Of a DNA stretch of 64,000 bases, positions 1-13,327 are shown one piece after another; the first letter of the stretch is position 1; each line of letters begins with the position of its first letter. A program made the position numbers and the translations under genes. The stretch comes from Pomacea canaliculata. Lineage: Eukaryota; Mollusca; Gastropoda; Architaenioglossa; Ampullariidae. Location: assembly GCF_003073045.1 (NCBI RefSeq), contig NC_037602.1, positions 7,860,464 through 7,924,463 of the forward strand, in the 5' to 3' direction. The notes below the pieces were generated by a model, which was not told where the DNA came from, ran no database searches, and saw nothing but the letters and a program-made list of their open reading frames with translations.

Positions 1-3000
1 GGCATGAGCACCATCAAACTGAAGAAGAATAAGACTAAATTGTAATTACAGCATGAACTTGGCACACATGGCATATTATAAAACCAACACTTTGCTATGA
101 GGGAGTTCCTTCTTCAGCCTTTGTCTTTCAGCAGGACCAAGCATCATCATTATCATATAAATGGTCTGGGATTTAATTCCTAATGTCTCTAGGGTTGAGT
201 GTTGGTGCTTAAATGTTATGTCAGCGATAGGGTCTGTATTAGGGAGAAGGATGATGATGGCAGCAAGGAAGCAAACCAGCACAAACTGTTTCCTCTTATT
301 CACTATCCATATCTGTGAACTTAACACATTTGGTATACAAATGGATTATAGCAGGGAAAGTTGGTATACAAATGGATTATAGCAAGGAAAGTGAGCTCTT
401 CCTTCATTCTCTCACCTGCTACACAATCTGCAGACTCCACCCAAAACTATCCAGCATGAAAGGTCATACTGGGCTATACAAGCCTAACAACTCTCAAACA
501 GACAAATGCATTCCTCTCATATCTATTGTTCTGGATCATCTCATCAGATTGCTTGTCAGGACATGCTACTCATCCTAGTGACACTACAAATGTGTGTGTA
601 TATATATATTCTTGCCAGTGTGGATTGTTCTGTGTCGATTCTTGTATTTGATGAGCAGCCAATACACATTTGCACATACTGAAAGAAACCTATGAATGAC
701 ATACAGAAAAGTTAGTGACTTTCCTCCAAAGGGATAGTACAAGAACAGAATACAGTTTTAAGACAGATTATTCTGCATGATCCAGTTGTCAGCAAAGTAT
801 GGCAAAATCTGATCTTCATTCTTTCTCACATTAACTATATTTTTTGCTTAAACAAAGCCTGTAGGTGCTCCCTTTGCATTAAGTATATTTAAAAAAGACT
901 ACACAAAAGCAACATGCAAGTTAACGTAAGCACATTTCCCATTTGTCTTAAAAATATTTATGTATATAATCAGGGAAAAGTTGAAGGAAGTAGCTATTTA
1001 ATGCTGGTGTTGCAAGAATAAGTGAAGTGGGAAATAATGAGACAGAATGGGAATGTACATGTCTTCCATAGCTAAAAGCAGGTTTACAACAGAATGTCAA
1101 TAATTATGATGTGTTCAACACATCAGTCACCAGCAACCCAAAACCAATTGTCAGCTGCCAAACACAAAACCCAGACTGATCCATGGTAAAGTCTCTCCAA
1201 GTTCTAGTACCACTTGGCAGTCTATAGAGTCCTGCAATCGGAATTTAGTGGTGATGTCAAAATGCCTCAGCTGCAGATTTGATTGTAGTGGGTAGGGAGG
1301 GAAGAAGATGAACCGATTTCTCCAGATTGTGTCTGCTCAAAAATCAGACCATACATTGCACTTCTTGGACAAAAACTGTTTACAAACAGTTTAAGCACCA
1401 AAACCAGACATCAATCAAAACTCTGACAACCACCTCATTTGGGAGATGGAGGCACCACTGTTATCAGGTCTGTCTTACTGCCCTTTCCAAGAAAGTAATT
1501 GTTTTTAATGTCTGAAGATGACCAACTGACAAAATTCACACTTCCAACAAATTGGTAAATGATGGTTTTTGTTTTTTTAAGCAAATGACGTAGAACTTTT
1601 CCTGGGCTGCCGATGTGCTGCACTTTTCCTAGTTTGTTCAGAAAACTCATCATCTTATAGGAACATGCATTAATAAGATGGGGCATCTCATCACACGCAA
1701 ATTTTGTTGTCACTTCCTCCATGCATAGTATACTTGCCACACAAACCCATTCACATTTTTAAGTCGCTCCAACCCACAGTATGTTAGCAAGCTAACATGG
1801 GTGAATGCACTTGGTAAACACACTGCATAAAGAGCACCGATATGAACTGTTAGTCATCTTGACATTTATAATCCACCATGCACAATATGCTTTAAACACA
1901 TGAAAGGCAGATTAACACAAACATACAAGTCAATCTGCTTTATAACAGCGTACTTATCTCTGTTCAGTTCACAACATGCATCATCTTTTGTATCCTTATC
2001 ACAAGTTGCCTCGATCCCTTTTAGACAGGAGAATATTTTTGGCATCTATGTGGTATTGGAAAATGGTCTTGATTCCAAGTAGAATTTTCATGGATTCTGG
2101 TCACTTTATCAAACACATTTTCTTTCTTCTGGGTAAAGCAATTTTTGCTTAGTTCCACCCTACTTCACCCAATTGAACAAACCACCACCAGCAAATTTTC
2201 CCAATTATTATATACTTCAGCATATCTTTTTTGAGTGTTTCTTAAGTTTCACACCATTTTCTTCATGCCACTTCTTTTCTTGTGGCTCACCATGAAATCC
2301 TACACAAAAGCAAACTCAGTATCTGTCAATCAAATTAGTTTACATTCTCACTAGCAAGGCCACTGGTTGCACTTTTAATGCACCCTACAATCCCATTCAA
2401 CTCACACCATTTTCATTTGTGGAGTTTCACTTTAAGTGTAATTCCTTCAATTCAATTCTCCTTCGCACAAAGGGCACAGCCATATTAAAAAAAAAAAGGT
2501 TGGGATCTAATCTACGAACACTCTGATTAACTGAAATATTCAAAACTGAGTAGTTACATAATGATAAAAATATTCAGACAGGCCCTGGTAATGGCAACGC
2601 TATTGCTTCACGAACTGATAACAACAGTGATATATCCTGGTACAGTTGCCATTTTTGTCCAGTGAAGGCCTGGTATTACTATGCATTTGTTTACTAAAAT
2701 TCCTGATGGCTGGCCTGGCTGTCTGCCAAAATGCTACTCCAATCCATTAGGCTGTGTTCACAACCACAATGATTCATTAGACATGTTACATTTTTACAAG
2801 TCATTCTGTGGTTAAAAATATCATTTTCTCAGCAGATCCACTCACTATGGCGACACTTCAGAACCTTCAAATGCACCTCTATTGTAAAGCTCGATGAGCC
2901 TCCAGCACAGCCTCCTCTTAGCAAGTTTTGTGCCAAGAATGTATCCAATTGCCTACAAACTTTTGACATTCATTGTCTGAGGATTTCAGTTAATCAGTTT

Positions 3001-3915
3001 ATATACAAGGTACAGATAAAAACACACTTTGCATCTTGTTTGTCAGTCTACTTGAGTCTACTACCTAAAAGGTAATGTATTTTTTTTCATACACTCTCTA
3101 ATGCTGCCAACTGTACTTTGTCCATTCTGGCTAAACAAAAGCTGATATAATTTGGCAGTTTTTATAAAGAGATGATGTTAAAAAATGATATGAACATGTC
3201 TATGCCATTAAATTTAGGCATTCTATTACTAAAATTTAAAACCCTTTTTCAGAGCTGTAGACAGAAATCATGTCACAAACATACAGCTTTATGTCAAAAA
3301 GACTACACCTCAGGCAGAGCCCACAAGTTAAGAATTTGACATTTATCAGATTCATGCATTTGCACCCCAAACTTGCCACTATTGTACAAGCTCTGAACAC
3401 ATTACCAGCATGACCATCAACATAAAACCAATAACTACATCACCATCTGTTTATGGCGATCAATAAATTCTCTAATACAAAAATACAAACAGTTTTTAAG
3501 ACTGAGCAACTGTGTTTCCTATCATAGTAATATGGCAGCAATGCTAATATTCCATCTACAATTCCAGGCATCGTAAGAAAAGATTTAACTGCCTGGGCAT
3601 TAATGTTTAAAAAAAATAAAAAGGTACATGATGGGTGGAATGTACATGGAAATTTGCATGGAAAGTTCAAATTCTTCTGCCTTCATGCTCACCTACATGA
3701 AGAAACATGTCCAGTATTTTCACTTCAGCTGCTCAATTGTGAGTAATCTAAAAAGATTTAAGTACATGCAGTTAAATGCGGTGAACTGAAAGGCAGTTTT
3801 TGACATATGTGAAATCGCTGAGAAAAAGAGCTTCTGATTCTGGCTCAAATCACACTTCTGACTAGTTCCAATGACCCCTTATTACCTCTCTGGTGACAAA
3901 GCAGAATTATCAACG
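1..3915. other. AT-rich stretch with no recognised gene
   Basis: I see only short chance open frames, the longest about 100 codons on the minus strand near 1435-1740, with no recognisable motif and no supporting splice borders. The stretch lies 3' of EDC3 and could include the far end of its 3' untranslated region or intergenic DNA. No transposon ends or tandem repeats stood out. Confidence 0.5.
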
Positions 3916-3923
3916 TTTTAGGA

Positions 3924-4463
3924 CAGGGGTGCTTGACCTTCGGGAAATTATTGGCCAACTTGGACATTTACAACAAAGGAAAAAATTTCTTGAGTGAAAA
4001 AAAAACCCCACTTCAAATCAACTGTAGTGTTGCTGCATGCACTGTATTGATTCTTTTCATGTTTTGACTTGAAAATATTCCCCATGAGAATTGTTTGGAG
4101 AGTCTGAAATGAATATATTTCTACTTGAGAGTACTGCTGGAGGATTGTATAATTAAGAAAATGGGAACCAATCATTAAAATGAACATATTTAGCTGTTGG
4201 TATGATACTTTGGCTAACCTACCCAAAGTCTGCCAAAAAGGTGACAGCAAAATCTGAAAAAGCTGATCAAGATATTTTGGTCAAAATAGGGGAGATATAA
4301 CAATCAAAAACTATATTATGCCCTTAATTTTTTTCATTTAATCACAAGGAACATCTAGCTACACTCTATTTTGTGCTATTTTTTTATATATAAAACAAGT
4401 GTTTTGGAGGCTTAACAGGGGCTACATTTAAGGGTCTGGCAGCCCATGGGTTAAGCACCCCTG
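3924..4463. mobile_element. hAT-like non-autonomous DNA transposon (about 540 bp)
   Basis: The left end reads CAGGGGTGCTTGACC and the right end is its near-perfect reverse complement (ggttaagcacccctg), giving terminal inverted repeats of about 15 bp that begin with CAGGG. The ends are flanked by ttttagga (3916-3923) and ttctagga (4464-4471), an 8-bp target duplication with one mismatch. CAGGG ends and 8-bp duplications are typical of the hAT superfamily. No transposase is encoded; the interior is AT-rich. It lies about 270 bp past the EDC3 stop codon, so it may be transcribed in that gene's 3' UTR. Confidence 0.75.
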
Positions 4464-4730
4464 TTCTAGGAGACCACAACTGATCAGGTATGATAGCTGC
4501 TGCAAGATGCTTAATAAACTGCTATCTGATTTCCTGTGACAATATTTTTCACATCACAGTGTGGCCATGCTGAAGTTATGCAGAATTACTTCAAAAAGTT
4601 CAAAGCAAGCTTTCAGTTATGATGATTGTCATTTAAGACATTCAGTCCTCCTTAAAAGAAGCCTCCCTGAAGAAACCAAAGGTTTCTATACTCAAAAGAT
4701 AGTTCTTTTCAGTTCCTTTGCTTCATAGCT

Positions 4731-7700
4731 TCAATTGAGAGCAATGTAGAATTTGTGGCAAAATGGAGGACTGTATTCAATTCCTACCTTCTGAAAAATT
4801 CCACTAGGTAGGCCTACATCACACAAGTACTGTTTCCCACAGGAAGAGGGAAGATCAAGAGGTAAAACCAGACCTAGGGCCCAGTGTGATGGGAAAGCAG
4901 AGCCGTCAACACTAGGATCAAATGCCAAGCATGGAGTTCGCCGGGACTGCACCCAAGATGAAACTGAGTTATACCAGTCTTGACAAGCTAGAAGATTTGG
5001 TCCATGCGTGTCCAGTGCATTGATCACCATATCTACTGCTTTGCTTGGCAGATCTGTAACAAGGTCAAGAAATTTCCTGTACATAGCCCTGCCAGCAGAT
5101 ACGCGAGATTTAAAAACAACTTTTAGGGTTGATCAGCAAGATTTTGTTGATCTGTGTATTGTATGTTTGCATGTATCTGAATGGCTATGGACTTTATGGT
5201 AACACAACATAATGTCTGGCATGTAGAAAGATAAGTCTATGGGATATCACCTCCTGCCATTTTTTAAAAGATATTTTTGACCATAACCCAACGATAAATT
5301 TATGACCAGCACTAGTTTTTATCTGCTTCTGCTTGTCAGATATAGAACTGACATGAAAATGCCACTTATACAAATGAAAGAACAGATACCTTTGACCTTG
5401 GTGACATGCTTTGCTGAAGAAAACTCCAAAAGTTTAAGTTCATTCTTTAATGATTGATCTGTCTGTTGAAAGACTTGGGCAAATACTATGACGTCTGTGC
5501 CATGGTTGGACAGCTGCCGGGCACAATTCACTCCCAGTGCCCCCTGGAAGTGAGGCCCACAAAGGAAGACAACTGTGGGACGTTGATGATCATTGGTAGG
5601 AGTCAGTCTTAGAGAAGACATTTCAAAAATAAGTCATTAAATCACAGTTTAAACAGGCACTCACAAATAACCCTCATTTACAAAGTTGACCAATTCTTCT
5701 TGAATCTGCATAGTGCAAGAATGCATTTACTTTTTACAACAAGCCAAAAAAAAAAAAGATTTTCCTCCATAAAAACTAACCTGAAATGACTAAAAAGAAC
5801 TGCATTTAGCATTATTAGAATTGCATTATTTAGAAATTCTTTGGTGTTGCCATTAATTCCAAATCTACCCAGCCTACTTAGTATCAAGCATCATATAAGG
5901 GTAGAGGTCCCTGGGCACAACATAAGTTTAGTTTATGGTTTTTTTCCCCCCAAAAAATTACATTGGCTCTCTTTTGTGGTGATGTAAAATACCTGTGACT
6001 TCCTCCAAGTAGCTGCATAATCATTTCAGCTGCAGATCTCCCAAACATTTCAATGATTCGCTCCTGTGTGAAGCCCTGCTGATATGCTGCCTCAACGATG
6101 TGATTCCTCAACTCTAAAGAAACACTAGGTACCAACAACCCAGAATCTAGGATGGGAAAAGGGAAACAAATCTGTTTTGTCAATCAAGGCATTAAACAAG
6201 TATCTCTTAACAAATGAGTAAAGGTGACTCCCCTACCATTTTGTCAACTCTTTAAATAGCAGGACTGAAAACTTACAAGGGTAAACACTACAATTTTGTT
6301 TTTAAAATTAGTCAAGTGACATTAGGTGAGTTCACAGGCATCAAACCGATACCAGGATAAAATGAAGTGAACATTTATTACAGTTTCTCTTTCCATCTTA
6401 ACCAGCAGACTTTGTCAAAATAGACAGCTTAAAAGTTAGAACTTTTTAAACAAGTGCATACCTAATCACAATGGTAATGCCCTAAATTTTCAGGTTTTGT
6501 TCATAGACTTTAAATTCATGATGACAAGCAAGGAACTGACTAAATACTGTGAAGGAAAATGATTATTTTTAAACAAATATATCTCTCTCTGCCCCTTAAC
6601 TGTGACATAGAGGAAACAAGATGAGACAGCAATGGTGAGGGTGTGCCCCTTTCAGTAGGTCCTCTCTCCACACATTCCTGGAGTAGCGTGATTTGAGCAA
6701 TGTGTTGTGGAGAACGACATTGCCACTTGATGGTGGTGAGCAAAGGTTCCTGGGAACAAACCAGGGCAGTGACCAGAATATGAACAAATGTTTGTTTTCT
6801 GTTCCCTGTAGGAGATTTGGAGCAGTCTTTAGAAACATTTCATCCTGAATCTTCCTCTCCATTTAGGTCAGCAGGGTCCACTTTTTAGCTGTACAGAATG
6901 ATGGGAGTGACCAGTGAATCTGGTTTTGAGGGTTATACTCCTGCTGTCCCATACCTTGTTCAGCCTTCCCATTGCTGCCAACGGTGCTGTAATTCTTTGA
7001 CAAACACACGCCATCCTATGAAAGAATTGCTCCCAGGTAGTTAAAACTCTGCACCTCGTCAAATTGCACACCATTCAGATAGATCTCTGTTTTTCCTTGT
7101 CTGACAGCGTTGACCATTGTTTTGCTCATGTCCATGCTGATTCATGCATTTGATGTCCATCCCATATGAACACCAAATGAATGCAGACCCTTAAATCCAG
7201 TTTTGCTGACTGAATATGACAGCCTTGTTTCTACATGGTGAAAATGATTTTATCCAACTTTCTTTTCAAGACATGCCAATGTCCAACAAATATTGCATTT
7301 ATAAAAAATATTGTTTAATAAAATTTGCTAAATGGCCTTATTTCACAAGTATATCACAGGATATTGATATGTATAAATATCAGCACAGAAAGTATTTTAA
7401 AAATATTTACATCACAAATCCAAACTCACCAGTGTAAAATTCTTTATTTGTAGCACCAGGTAGTCGAATTTGACGCTTTTCTGTAGGTTGGGAAGGCAAG
7501 ACATTTTCATTATGACGATACTTGGCAGGTTTTCGTTCTACTGGGGACTCCGATGAAATGATCCCATTTTCAATTTCTTCAAACACAGCTTTCTTATCAA
7601 ACAACGCAAGATTTTTCTCAAAATCAAATTCTGTGAGGAAAGATTCTGCTGGTGCACTGAAACAGTCTTCCCGCTGACCACCTTTCTTGGTTGAACGCTC

Positions 7701-10476
7701 TATTTTTTTTGGAGTACTGATCTTTCGATTTTTTGAATCAGGTGTTCGCCTGTTGCTTTCCGAGGCTGAAAAATATAAAAGATGTCAGCCAAATTCACAG
7801 CTTCTTCTATGTCTTTTATGCTTGTTTGAAAAATAAAATTATCCTGCTATTAAAAAAACAAAGCCTCCTGTTTCCATAACTCTTTATTTTTTCTTTTTAG
7901 AAAACACTCTTTTTTACATTCTGATTTTGAAAATGGACCTCTTTTTATCTGAGCGATCTGTTGTTCAAATATAAAGTATGTTATTCTGTATCATTTTCTG
8001 CTGGTACCTAAAAAAAAGTATTATGACATTTTAAATTTAAAAATCATGACTTGTAGGATAAATTTACTTCAAAGATGAATGTACCTGAATTCCTCCTCTG
8101 TCGAAATTCTTGTTCTGGTGTCTGTCGGGTCTTTCCTTGTGAATCACCATCTTGGACAAGTGCCCTCCTAACATGTTTCCCATTCGTGGCCTGAGACAGG
8201 TTAGCTACAGGACTTATACCAGTGTCTGCATTCCTGTTTAAAGAGTTGTTTGTCTTGTTTCCTTCAAGGAATCCAGTTTTTGGCACACCACATGCATGCA
8301 CCACTTTTACAGGGGATGGACATTTGGGAAGAACAGACTGCAATGTCTCCTTGGACAGACATGATGGAGTTGAAGCTTTATTGACAATATCATGAGCCTC
8401 TTCTCTTGTTTTCAGTATCTGAAGATCTTTGATGTCTGATGCACTGCACAAAGAAAGGGGAAGTCAAGAAACTTTGGGGTGTCTTTTAAATTCTTAAACA
8501 ATTCATGTCCAAAGGTTATTTTTAAATTCAATATTTAAACTATTTCCACCCAATTATGTAACAATTTAAAAGACAAAGACCGCAAGACAATAGCAAACAA
8601 TGCAGGACAAATTTACCGCTGGATGAAACACTTTGAAAAGATCCTGAATCGATCTCGTTCACCAACTTTACATGACATACCACCAGCAACTGAACAACTT
8701 CATGTCAACACCAGCCCTCCCACTAAGACAGAAATCATCAAAGCTACCAAAAGCATGAAAAGTGGATAAGCAACAGACCCGGACGGCATACCCCCAGAAG
8801 CATTAAAGGCAGACCCAGAAACAACAGCAACATGTTTACAGCCACTTCTACACAAGATCTGTGAACAAGAGCTAGTTCCAACAGACTGGAAACTAGGCCA
8901 CCTGGTCAAATTACTGAAGAAAGGAGACCTCTCTCAGTGCAACAACTTGTGAGGGATCATGCTGCTGTCCATCCCCAGTAAAGTCCTATCAAGGACAATT
9001 CTAGATAGACTGAAGAAGGCACTAGACAAGAGACTGAGACCAGAACAAGCAGGGTTTTGCCAGGATAGGTCATGCACTGACCACATTGCCATCATTGTAT
9101 CATCATTGAGCAGTCCATTGAGTGGCAGTCCTCCCTCTATATAACTTTTGTGGACTTTGAGAAGGCATTCGACAGTGTAGACAGGAATGTCATCTGGAGG
9201 CTGATGATCCACTATGGTATTCCACCTAAGCTCATAAACATTATTCAGGGATTGTACGAAGACTTGTCCTACCAAGTTATTCACAATGGTAAACTCACTA
9301 AACCTTTCATAATGAAGACTGGCGTGAGACATGGTTGCAATTTATAACCAACAATCTTCCTGAGCAAGACAACCTAAGACAACAACACCAGTATCCAGTG
9401 GTACTTCACCAAACAGCTGGAAGACCTGGACTTTGCAGATGACATTAGTCTCCTATCTCATCAGCAGCAACATGCACAAACCAAACTGAGTAAGCTAGCA
9501 GAGGAAGCAAAGAAGACTCGCTTAAAGAAAGAAGACCAAAGTGATGAGAATCAACAACAAGCAGGAACTCCCAATCAAACTTCAAGGAGAGAACACCCTG
9601 GAAACAGACTGCTTCTCATATCTGGGGAGCATTTCAACAAGGATGGTGGAGCGGACGATGACATCAAAAGCAAAATCAACAAGGCCAGTCGTGCTTTCAA
9701 CAGCCTACACCCCATCTGAAACTCACCAGCATTATCCTTCTGCAGTAAGACCCACATCTTCAACACCAATGTGAAGGCTTTCCTACTGTATGGTTCTGAA
9801 ACCTGGAGAGTGACAAGTACTATCAACAACAAGCTCCAGACCTCTACCAACTAATGCCTCTGCCATATTCTGCAGCCTGTGGAAAAGAACCAACCAGAAT
9901 GCCACTAGCCAAGACATCAAAAAGCCCAAATGGGGCTGGATAGGACACACTCTGCGCAAACCAGCTGATACCATTGCCAAGCAGACACTTGACTGGAATC
10001 CTCAGGGGAAGACCAAAGCAGACTCGGAAAAGAACAGAAGAAAGCGAGGCAAAGGATGTTGGAACTACATGGGCCCAACTGAAGGGTGCCGCCCAAAACC
10101 GAGTCTGCTGGCGAGGTGTTGTTGCGGCCCTATGCTCTTCAAATGTAACATTTTTTGCCTTTTATAAAAGCTATTTTAATGTACTGCAGACATCTTAACA
10201 TTTTGTGAAATGCTTCGTCTTACTGAAGGCTAAATTACTTAACTCTGATATTTTCACACAAGATATAAAGAACTATTAAAAAAAAAAAGTATATAATAAA
10301 AAGACTCCTTACCATATCGTGATGTTTTCAATATTTGATTTGATACCATTGCGGAAAGCCTGGCTAATGGTTACAGTCTGTTCTGAAGAGTCAATTGCAG
10401 TGACCTGTCCTTGGTAAAATCCAAGGGTAGGCCCACAGTTAATGGACACTATGCTGCCTATCCAATCCAAACTCAT
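4731..10476 (-). CDS. EDC3: Enhancer of mRNA-decapping protein 3 (six coding exons, 517 aa)
   Basis: Coding exons in order of transcription are 10476-10313, 8443-8085, 7765-7430, 6146-5993, 5607-5390 and 5053-4731. All borders are GT-AG, phases join exactly, and the total is 1554 nt ending in TGA. Exon 1 encodes the LSm domain start (MSLDWIGSIVSINCG). Exon 3 has the FDF box (EFDFEKNLALFDK, about residues 217-235). Exons 4-6 form the YjeF_N domain (DSGLLVPS, HQRPTVVFLCGP, DLPSKAVDMVIN, YLCDVGLPS). In known EDC3 the LSm domain contacts the decapping enzyme, the FDF region contacts DEAD-box helicase DDX6, and the YjeF_N domain dimerises in P-bodies. The length matches the roughly 508-residue vertebrate protein. 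The ATG sits immediately after an acceptor (ttttatgtgcag), so a non-coding 5' exon is needed; a GTAAGT donor at 12723-12718 fits. Its introns carry three LINE remnants. I am confident of family and exon structure. Confidence 0.95.
6590..7170 (-). mobile_element. Decayed non-LTR retrotransposon fragment (RT C-terminal part)
   Basis: Reading the minus strand gives pieces such as VNAVRQGKTEIYLNGVQFDE, QSFNYLGAIL and WTLLTXMERKIQ, typical of the region after the reverse transcriptase core in animal LINEs. The frame is broken by stops and frameshifts. It lies in the EDC3 intron between exons 3 and 4, in the same direction as the gene. The clade is not resolved. Confidence 0.7.
8570..10170 (+). mobile_element. 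Decayed non-LTR retrotransposon (reverse transcriptase)
   Basis: The plus strand carries a broken RT domain. Visible pieces include ATDPDGIPPEALKADPE, LRPEQAGFCQDRSC, VDFEKAFDSVDRNVIW, MKTGVRHGCNL (normally GVRQGC) and LEDLDFADDISLL, ending in the tail region with WRGVVAALCS. FADD is the RT catalytic signature and is intact, but in-frame stops near 8768 and 8951 and several frameshifts kill the ORF. It sits antisense in EDC3 intron 1 (8444-10312). The 5' endonuclease part is missing, as expected of a 5'-truncated LINE. Confidence 0.85.
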
Positions 10477-11279
10477 CTGCACATAAAAAGTCATGTTACA
10501 TGTCAGGGATCTGCAGCACAATAAGTAACTAACCTGGCATGAATCGAACTTATTTTGCACAGTCCAACCAGGTAGCATTTTTGCTTTTACTGACTACTCA
10601 TTCATGGTCACTAAAAAGAAATTACTGTCTAAAAATTCAACAACAAACAAATTCTTAAAAAAAAAAAAAAAGAGTTTGTCCTGTCATATTAACTGGTTTT
10701 TGTAAATATCTAAATAAACACTTAATAAGTAATACCAGTGGCATGTGCATACACTACAGTCTTCACAACCATAACATACATATGCATTGGTTTATCTTCT
10801 TTCGGGTTCTTGGTAGTAAAGACCAGCCATTACAATGTATCATGCATGATTTCAAACTACATAAATTCAGCAATTGGATGAACTTCACACATTAACTAGA
10901 AATGATACCAGCACCAGATTTTCTTTAAATTTTTCATGCTGTCTGCCAAGTCACTCTATGGCCATCACTAAACAGTGCCACGGATCAGAAATGTGTGCAA
11001 GAAAAGAGCCAAGTATAAATACATTTAAAATAATTTAGTTTAGGTTGTCTTGTTGTTTTCAATTTGGCCTTCTGTGCCAAGCTCTTTGTATTGCTACTTG
11101 GTGTGTGCTATAGTGGGGAGGACACCAGGTACACAAGCATGGTGTGGAATTCCTTGTACACAGGGAAGTGGTCAGAGACCTCATCAGCTGTATACCCATA
11201 TCCAAAAAGCTAATCACCATTGCTGTCTCTGGGCACAGTCACAAGTCATATCCCTTCCAAAAAAAAAAAAGAGAGAGAG

Positions 11280-12170
11280 AAAAAAGAGCAACAGCAAACA
11301 GTGCCAGAACTATGGAACAATGAGCCTAATCAGCCAACCAAGCACGACTCTTGAAAGTAATATGGAACTTTATTAGTACTATCACAGAGGAGCTGCTAGG
11401 AGACGAACAAGCTGGGTTTCTGATAAAAAAGAATCTTCAGCATCAGCAGGACCCTATCACAGCTTTAATGACTTTTAAAAGGTTTTTGGCATAAGGAGTC
11501 ATGGCATGCGATGCCTAATTTCAATATGAGTCCAGTCATGGCCACTGGCGATGGCAAAGCAGATATTACATAAATGGTTGGTTGGTTGTGTTTTACGCCA
11601 TGCCAACAACTAAGGTACATCAGTGGGGTATGGCTCGAAGAAGTAAACAGCTTTAAGTATTTGGGAACCACCCTCTCCAAAAACATCAGCTCCATGACAG
11701 ATATCTACATCAGGATTGCAACAACAACAGTGGCAATGGCTAGGCTGTATAAGGTTTGGACCCTGGTTGCCAGTAAAGAGATAAGAATCCAGGCATCTGA
11801 GAACAAGTGTCTGAAGAGGCTACTCCAGATCTTATTCGGAGAATATAAAACCAATGACTTTGTAAGATGCACAGTTGACACACTTGTAGGACACCAGGAA
11901 TTCCTGCTTGCAAAAGTATAGTGGTATAAGCTGGTCTGGTTTGCCGATGTGACCTGGACTGATACTTCAATGAAGACTGCCCTTCAAGACTGCCCTTGGA
12001 TGGATGTTAACACTATGGTGGACAGAGGAGGAACTGGTTTATGAACATGAAGAAGTGGACTGGTCATCCTGCTCACTATTGCTCAAGGCAGTCTTGAGTG
12101 GTTGGCCTTGTCAGCTATTGTCTCTGTGTGCTTCCCCAACTGACCGATCCCAGTCAAGGACGAATGAATG
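11280..12170 (+). mobile_element. Second decayed LINE fragment, a different copy
   Basis: The start contains a degraded RT stretch (NYGTMSLISQPSTT, then an EQAGF-like piece near 11405). From about 11620 comes EVNSFKYLGTTLSKNIS, MARLYKVWTLVASK and CLKRLLQILFGEYKTNDFV, the standard region behind the RT core, ending near PTDRSQSRTNE. Many stops and frame changes show it is dead. It lies between the EDC3 coding start and its inferred 5' UTR exon, antisense to EDC3. It resembles the copy at 6590-7170 more than the one at 8570-10170. Confidence 0.7.
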
Positions 12171-12724
12171 CATAAAACAACTGCAAACTGCAGTCATCTC
12201 AGAAAAGCAAAATAAGGTATTACAAATAAGTCTGTTCAAAAACACTCACTGCTTTACTCATACTATGGTGCGGTCTGAATGTACAACAGATACTGCATTG
12301 CTCCCTTCTAGCATAGCCAGAATCTAACTCTGGCAGAATTTGTTTAACTAGTAATACTAGTGATCATGCTCTTAAAAAATAGTGACAGCAAAGAAACTCA
12401 TGCTGGACACTCTATTGTGACCTCTGAAATGAATAAAAGAAATTCATAGACGAGGTGGACAGAAAATGAAAGTGAAACAAACACTGATTTACTTCAAGCC
12501 ACCCTTAATTCCACTGCAGTCTACATCAGCTATTTCTGCATTATATATTTGTGCCAGTATTGCCAAAAACTTCCTCAGCACAGAAACTTATTTCATAACA
12601 ATTTGTTTTGTTTGTTCTTCAGCTACTCCGTTATTTCACAACGAAAGCAGACCGCTCTATCACGCATGTCTTTGAGGGGGTAATAAATACACAATATTTG
12701 ATTATATAAAGCAAAAAACTTACG

Positions 12725-13327
12725 GTTACTTGATGAGTGTAGTTCTTTCAATGTAGAAAAAAAGTTAGTGTTGAGAACAGTCCAGTCTGTGCTCGTTTTA
12801 GCACACCTCTCCTAACCGAGTCTTATTTTTTAATCACAATCTTTTTACAGACATGACCTATTTTCGATACAACGACAAAGTCGCATGCAACACGTTCAAG
12901 AACACTAAATAACACTAGTTTAAAGTATTTAATTACATAAATTATTACTTAATAAATTAATATAACTGCATAAATTATGTTAAAAGCCTTTTACATATAT
13001 TACGAAATACTATGATTTATGAAAGACGTAAGCAATGAGTTGCTAAGCTAGAATCAGTAGTAATTCCTAAAGGCTTGTTCTCATAGTTGTGTTGCATCTA
13101 TTACAAAATTGATTAAAAATATTATAAAAATTAAAGAAATTTTTTGCAACAATAAACCTGATGAGGATAAATAGTTTTGTTTTATATGAGAAACAGTTAG
13201 GCAAGGAGGAAGGGAGGCTATTAGGAATAGACTCTTTATCACGAAAAGCGCATTTAGTAACAGTAGACATACGCCATCCCCTTCCGGTTGCTGTAGGAGC
13301 CGAAAGAATAACAAGAAAGCAGCGAAA
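12725..13327. promoter_or_regulatory. Shared EDC3/VPS45 upstream interval (bidirectional promoter candidate)
   Basis: The minus-strand GTAAGT donor at 12723-12718 would end a non-coding EDC3 first exon at 12724, and the VPS45 start codon is at 13328. About 600 bp therefore holds both 5' UTRs and any promoter elements. The stretch is AT-rich and I found no convincing TATA box. The head-to-head layout is seen; the promoter function is inferred. Confidence 0.5.

Noticed and set aside
1435..1740. 101-codon minus-strand frame
   Set aside because: No recognisable domain, ordinary AT-rich composition, and no matching splice sites; probably chance.
3948..4250. 100-codon minus-strand frame
   Set aside because: It lies entirely inside the hAT-like element and shows no transposase motif.
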